DNA from: Echiichthys vipera
Taxonomy: Eukaryota; Chordata; Actinopteri; Perciformes; Trachinidae
DNA length: 64,000 nucleotides
Assembly (NCBI GenBank): GCA_963691815.1
Contig: OY829648.1
Coordinates: 8,078,044-8,142,043 of the forward strand
Direction of reading: 5' to 3'
Shown: positions 59,001-64,000 of the stretch, one piece after another
Layout: each line of letters begins with the position of its first letter
Numbering within the stretch: the first letter of the stretch is position 1
Made by a program: the position numbers and the translations under genes
The notes under the pieces: generated by a model
What the model was told of the DNA's origin: nothing
The model's database searches: none
The model's input: only the letters and a program-made list of their open reading frames with translations

Positions 59001-62000
59001 AGCTCAGCGTGAGACACTTTTATTTAGTCTCCTGGCCGGAGTCGATACTTCTGGAGCTAACCTCCCTCACTCCACTCAGCAGCAGGAAAAACAACCAAAC
59101 CTCCGCTGGGCTGGAGGGGCAAGTAGCTAACAGCTGAACGTGGCTAACACTGATTAGCTCTGGACAGTACGGTGAAGGCATTAAAACGTCTTTTTTAACC
59201 ACTAATGCTGCTCAAAATAACAGCAAACCTCTGCAGCAGCATGAGAAGAGTCCCTACACATAAAACAAAGCACCAATGGGCTCCTTCCTTTTGGATTGAC
59301 TTTGGTAATCAACTTTAATGGACTTTACTATGAGAGGAGCTGGTACAGGGGCCAGTTGGTAAGTCTTTAAAACACTATTTTAATAAACTCCGGGTTCACT
59401 AACTACGTTGTTGGTGCTTTGTTTTATGTGTAGGGACTCTTCTCATGCTGCTGCAGAGGTTTGGTGTTATTTTGAGCAGCATTAGTGGTTAAAAAAGACC
59501 TTTGAATGCCTTCACCGTGCTGCCCCGAGCTAATCAGTGTTAGCCACGTCCGGCTGTTAGCATCTCGCTGGGATTTCTCTGTTAATAGGTTATACACGGA
59601 GAAAAAAACTGTCTCGTTGGATTATTTGATGAATGTAAGTGGAGAAAAAGACCAGGGGATGATTTTTACACTTTAATGAGTATTTTGATTGACAATTATT
59701 TTCTTAATAAATCTTATTTAATCATTTTGTTTATAAAAAAGTTGAAAACTGCAGAGTGTAATTTCTTAAAGCACAGGGTGATGTCTTCAAACCGTCAAAG
59801 ATGTTTAGTTTAGGACAACATAAGACAATGAAAAGCCTCCAATCCCCACAATGAGAGCTAAAAACGGTCTCGGCTCAAACCTTTCATGCACCAAAGCTAC
59901 GTGTCACGGTTGCGTAGTGACTGCGGCAGGTTATTCCTCTCTTTATGTGGCAGGTTTCAAAGTGACACTGCCCACCACCACAGAACGTGGTGTGCGTGTT
60001 TATGTTCACGCTCCGCTGATTCACTTTCTGCCCGGCTTCATTAATATTCACAAGCTGCTCAAATTGATGAGAATAATTTCAGCACATACTTCGTCCGCTC
60101 TGTCGTGTTCAACCTGTGAATTGAGGAGATAATTAAAAAAGAAAGAAAAAACGGCTCCTATCTGGAGTTTCTTGACACCACGGCGGCTTGATTCCCCCTC
60201 AGGATTGACTTCACTTTAACCTCCCCAGCTGATTTAAACGAGGTGTTTTAATAGAAGGGACACAAACTCTCGGAGGTGACAAAACATCATCTCATAGCAG
60301 TTAATATTAAAGCTCGCATGTTGGAAAAAGGACATTTCCATGTCATTTTAATTATAAAGCAGGACGAGGTGCTTTATAATTAATGCATAGGTATCAAAAC
60401 TCTCAGTCCACAGAGAAATGCACACGGCCTGTGTTCAGGAACGGTCTTTAAACGAGCCGTCAGGAATAAGTGTATTTCCCCAAAATCACCTTTTGTTTTA
60501 CTACTTCACCTTTGTCTAACATGTAGGAAGCAAGCCAACAAGCGAACACTCGGTTCGCGGTTCGATCCCCCACTCTCCCGGTCTGCATATCGAAGTGTCC
60601 CTGGGCAAGACACTGAACCCCGAATTGCTCCCAGTGCTGCGCATGGGTGTGTGAATGTGGTGTGAATGGTTAGATTAGATGGTCTGTACATGTCCGTCAG
60701 TGGGAATGGATGAATGTGACAAGTTGGGAAAGCGCCTTGAGTTGTCAGAAGATTAGAAAGGCGCTTTATAGTACGAGTCCATTTACCATTTATCATTACT
60801 TCTGTACCGCTGTGATGTCACAACTCTACCACATAAAGGCAGATAGTGCAGCTGCAGTCGTTCCCTGGGTGCAACGTTGTATAAATCTAATGTGCTACGG
60901 GTTGAAGATGCGTGTGAAGCCTCCATGTTTCACCGAAAATACCCTTAATACCTTTAGTTTAAATGATTATTATTCAATCCCTTCAAAGTCTTCACGACAT
61001 ATATTTTAGAAGTCTGAAAAGTTTGAATGTAATCTGCAACTTGACCGGTTGACAGAGGAAAACAACAACAACAAGTAAAGCTGTAAACATGTTTACAAGA
61101 AAATAATTGGTAACGCTGTTTTCCATGGCAACATGTGTGAATAATTTATTTCCCTGTTTCTTTGCTTTATTATAGCTTGGGTGCTTTATTATTAATTAAC
61201 TATAAGTATTATTATTTTTGAAAAGCTTTTCGTTTATTTATTTTCTTTCTTTTTGAGGTGGATTTAATCTCCATATATAAGCTTTTGCTTCAGCCTAAGC
61301 CTAAGCTGTAATATGTTTAAAATAGTTTTTTTTAATTATAGTTCTTTATGATGACTGAATAAAAACAAACTAAACATGTTCCTGTAGAAACCCAGTATAT
61401 AAGTATGAACCAATTGAGCATGATAGAAGAATTAGAAGAATTAGAAGAATTGTCTTTATTGTCGTTGCACCAGGACACAAAATTTACAGTACAGTTCCTT
61501 AAAGTGCAGAAATAATTTAACATTGAAAGCATAAAAAAGAAAAGGCTAGACCTTTAAAAGACACATTTAAAACGACAAGTGCACACACACGCACACGTAT
61601 GCATCACTTAAGCTGCTACGTTGTGCTTGTGCAACAGCCAGTATTCTCTGCCGGGTCATTTTGGACCCGTAACACCACAGATGTAACCTTTTTTTTTTTG
61701 AGACCTTTAGAATTTACAAAAATTGTGAAAATTGATTTTGCTGCATTTAAATAGATGCGTCTGAGGATTAGATGAAGCCTCACTCCAGGACAAAAAAGGA
61801 AAGTGCACTTTTTACACAGTTTAACTTGAAAACGGGTCAATTTTAACACAACAAAAGGGTTAAGGAGACAAAACAAAAAAACAGTAGATTGCAGAGACCT
61901 TCAAATTATAAAATCCAACTGTACGGACCGCTTATTTATACATTTTATTTTTTAGGTATTTTTTACATTGTATTTTTATTTTACTGTTTTGCTGTGTGTC

Positions 62001-63505
62001 TGTGTATAATGCTGCTGTTACACTGCAATTTCTAGTATTTCTATCCTCTTCTATGCAGAGGATATGTGTGGATTGTGTTAGGTTAAAATGTTTTTGTATA
62101 GTTGCACTGTCGTTATTTGCTGCTGTGTGTGCCCTGAATTGCCCCCCGGGGACAAATAAAGTTTTTTGAATTGAATTGAATACTTATACTCACTTACTTT
62201 GTGCTTTTGTGTGTGTTTGTTTGTTTGTTTGATTCATTTTTGCATCCTGGCCAGTGTTTAACGAGTGCAAATGGTTGATGTCCGCAGTGCAGTTTATGAT
62301 AAATTCTCTCCCCATCTTTGGTGGTGGTTGCTTCTTGGTGTCAGAGTCTCACCACATGCTCTCGCTCCAGGTCTGGCCTTTGACTCCTGGGACCTTGACT
62401 TCTACACGTCGATGTTCCAGAGGATTGAAAGGAACCCGACCAGTGTGGAGTGTTTTGACCTTGCTCAGTCCAACAGGTGGGCTTTATCTTTGTGTTGTCA
62501 CTCTGCAGTCTTTCTTCCTGTGTGTTTTCTTTTATTCCCCGATGCTTTCTTTTGTGCCCCTGCGTCCCAGCGAGCACAGTCGTCACTGGTTCTTCCGGGG
62601 GCGGATGGAGATCGACGGGCAGGAGCAGAAGGAGACTCTTTTCAGTCTAATAATGGACACCCAGCAGCACAGCAACCAGAACAACGTCATCAAGTTCTGC
62701 GACAACAGCAGGTAGGAGCGAAGTGTGTGTGTGTGTGTGTGTGTGTGTTTCCATTCACACTGACTCACTGAGAAATGTGTGTGTCCAGTGGTATCAAAGG
62801 GACGGAGCTGGAGTGTGTTTACCCGAAAGATCCATCCCGAGCCAGCCCGTATGAGACACGGCGCTCACTGAGACACGTCATCTTCACCGCAGAGACGCAC
62901 AACTTCCCGACAGGTCAGGACACACAAAGCATTCTGTTTACTTACATAATGAAAAACAAAACATTACAAACAAGTACATTAAAATCTATGGTGAAAACGA
63001 TTCAAAGCAATAAAACGGCTAAAAAGCTAAAAAGCAGGCACATTTAAAAACGAGTGAAAGGAGGCAGCAATGCAAAAAGCTCTGTCGCCCCAGAAGTGAC
63101 TTTTCCCCTCGTGGTTGTTTTGCCAAATAATCATCATGAAACCCATCCGACCCGCAGGAGTGGCACCATTCAGTGGCGCCACCACAGGCACGGGAGGTCG
63201 CATCAGAGACGTCCAGAGCGCCGGACAGGGAGGACACGTCATCGCCGGCACCGCAGGCTACTGTTTCGGCAACCTGCACATACCAGGTCTGCAAAACACC
63301 ACCTTCTTTTATTGTGAAATTTGAAATGGTTCTTAACGCAGTAATATGGTTGTGTGCATCGCCGCAGGTTACGTTCTCCCCTGGGAGTCCGAGGGAGAGG
63401 GCTGGGAGTATCCCTCCAGCTTTGCCCCTCCGCTGCAGGTGGCAGTGGAGGCCAGTGACGGAGCCTCAGACTACGGCAACAAGTTTGGAGAACCGGTCCT
63501 GTCAG
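56038..63505 (+). CDS. pfas: Phosphoribosylformylglycinamidine synthase, N-terminal ~400 residues (3' end outside window)
   Basis: This enzyme catalyses step 4 of de novo purine synthesis: FGAR + glutamine + ATP to FGAM, in the cytosol (purinosome). Coding exons: 56038-56158, 56280-56415, 57609-57714, 57800-57998, 62371-62476, 62571-62711, 62789-62913, 63158-63286, 63368-63505. All phases agree (1201 nt). The start MAVVRFYSNE lies 3 nt after an acceptor; alignment with the mammalian N-terminus supports it. Diagnostic motifs in order: ELCYNVELTG, IGPRLNFSTAWSTNTVSICQ, DSWDLDFYTSMFQ, SNSEHSRHWFF (~221-231), FTAETHNFPTG (~302-312, with the conserved His), FSGATTGTGGRIRD, GTAGYCFGNLHIPG and NKFGEPVLSG. 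These cover the PurS-like N-domain, linker and start of the first synthetase half. The second half and the glutaminase domain lie to the right. Confidence 0.97.
56650..57360. mobile_element. Probable interspersed repeat in pfas intron 2
   Basis: It begins TTAAAGGTGCACTAGTTACG and includes CCCACAATGCAATGCTGCAG. The opening is a motif I recall from repeated fish DNA. No ORF; right boundary uncertain. Confidence 0.4.
59104..59572. repeat. Long near-perfect inverted repeat (foldback), arms ~165 bp
   Basis: The left arm 59104-59276 and right arm 59411-59572 are reverse complements at about 93-95% by eye. Shared stretches include CGTGGCTAACACTGATTAGC, TCTTTTTTAACCACTAATGC, TGCTGCTCAAAATAACA and CTGCAGCAGCATGAGAAGAG. 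The spacer is ~134 bp and one small indel lies near the outer end. There are no ORFs. Confidence 0.95.
60405..60800 (+). mobile_element. tRNA-derived SINE copy B joined to another repeat fragment
   Basis: 60414-60463 matches the repeat at 15578-15630. From ~60546 the SINE of copy A follows: GTTCGCGGTTCGATCCCC (box B), ATATCGAAGTGTCCCTGGGC, CGAATTGCTCCCAGTGCTGC, then the tail GAAAGGCGCTTTATAGTACG AGTCCATTTACCATT. Box A is missing, so it is 5'-truncated or diverged. Confidence 0.85.
61405..61545 (-). mobile_element. LINE 3' tail, minus strand
   Basis: Read on the minus strand: CTGCACTTTAAGGAACTGTA, TGGTGCAACGACAATAAAGA, then (CAATTCTT)-like repeats. This is a typical truncated non-LTR end. Confidence 0.6.
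61920..62185 (+). mobile_element. LINE 3' tail
   Basis: It ends CTGAATTGCCCCCCGGGGAC, AAATAAAGTTTTTTGAATTG and a TGAAT repeat, a fish LINE 3' terminus. It lies just upstream of pfas coding exon 5. Confidence 0.65.
62722..62748. repeat. (GT)n microsatellite
   Basis: About 13 copies, 11 bp after the donor of pfas coding exon 6. Confidence 0.9.
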
Positions 63506-64000
63506 GTAGAGAACACCCCTGAAGCATGCTTGGTTTTAGTTTGGCAGTTAAGTCGTTATTCATTTATCTCAGTTAATAAAGTACAGACATTCAGAAGAGC
63601 CTCTCTAGCACGGACGATGGGAATTAGCTGCAGCTTCTAAGAAAAATCGAGCGGGACCTCTCCTTGTTTTTTCTGGGTTTTTTTAACTGACGAAAAAGAC
63701 TCGCAGTACAATAAAAACCACGTCCAACAGAAAGTAACAATTAAACTTCCTCAACGATTACCAGCTAATACTTTTCTTCTTCTATGGTTCAAACTTTGAT
63801 CTCTTTAACAGACGTGTCAACGAACAGAACGCCTTCTTGTGGTCTAAATGTGTAACATTTCTTACATGTTCGAAATAAAGACAATCAATTATAAATATAT
63901 AACAAGCTCACAGTGACGTCCTAAATTTGATTGTTTCGTCTGATTCAATTAATTATATTCAACTAACTCTCGTCATACAAGACAAAAAAAATCAGCGTGT
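63506..64000. other. Start of pfas intron 9
   Basis: Ordinary AT-rich intron sequence. I see no further exon before the right edge. Confidence 0.7.

Larger units (their letters stand above)
57999..62370. other. pfas intron 4 (4.4 kb)
   Basis: The largest coding intron of pfas. It holds the foldback at 59104-59572, a SINE copy at 60405-60797 and LINE tails at 61425-61545 and 61920-62185. No coding exon was seen between residues ...EAANDDL and GLAFDSWDL, which join directly as in other PFAS proteins. Confidence 0.75.

Overview
The window is nuclear DNA of a ray-finned (teleost) fish. The evidence is two vertebrate genes with short exons and GT-AG introns (importin-13 and PFAS), very long CA/TG and CT/GA microsatellites, and a dense load of fish-type SINEs, LINE tails and small inverted-repeat DNA transposons. 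There is no bacterial, phage or CRISPR content. Species cannot be named from sequence alone.

Layout. (1) 1-3282, plus strand: the 3' part of a gene for a coiled-coil protein with an acidic tail, seven exons, one GC-AG intron. (2) 3283-10106: repeat-rich spacer with a 303-bp inverted-repeat element, a perfect 14-bp hairpin and a ~1.1-kb decayed element. (3) 10107-20550, minus strand: four exons of a mucin-like type I membrane glycoprotein (signal peptide, Pro/Thr/Ser-rich ectodomain, one membrane segment); its final exon was not found. (4) 20551-24780: AT-rich spacer ending in ~1 kb of TTTATT/CATT-type array with a ~262-bp higher-order period. (5) 24781-50756, plus strand: complete ipo13, 22 coding exons, 961 codons plus stop, reconstructed exon by exon with consistent phases. 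(6) 50757-54218: 3' UTR and spacer with a SINE and LINE tails. (7) 54219-63505 and beyond, plus strand: pfas, a 5' noncoding exon and the first nine coding exons (about 400 residues), running off the right edge.

The genes have unrelated housekeeping or surface roles: nuclear transport, de novo purine synthesis, and an unknown surface mucin. They form no pathway together. Most of the unexplained structure is transposon-derived. The items I rate highest are a 28S rRNA-derived fragment in an ipo13 intron; a 498-bp element with a perfect 8-bp target duplication whose interior matches an ipo13 intron segment 3 kb upstream; a near-perfect ~165-bp foldback in a pfas intron; and long CA or CT repeats placed directly against splice sites. 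I found no convincing new biological system.
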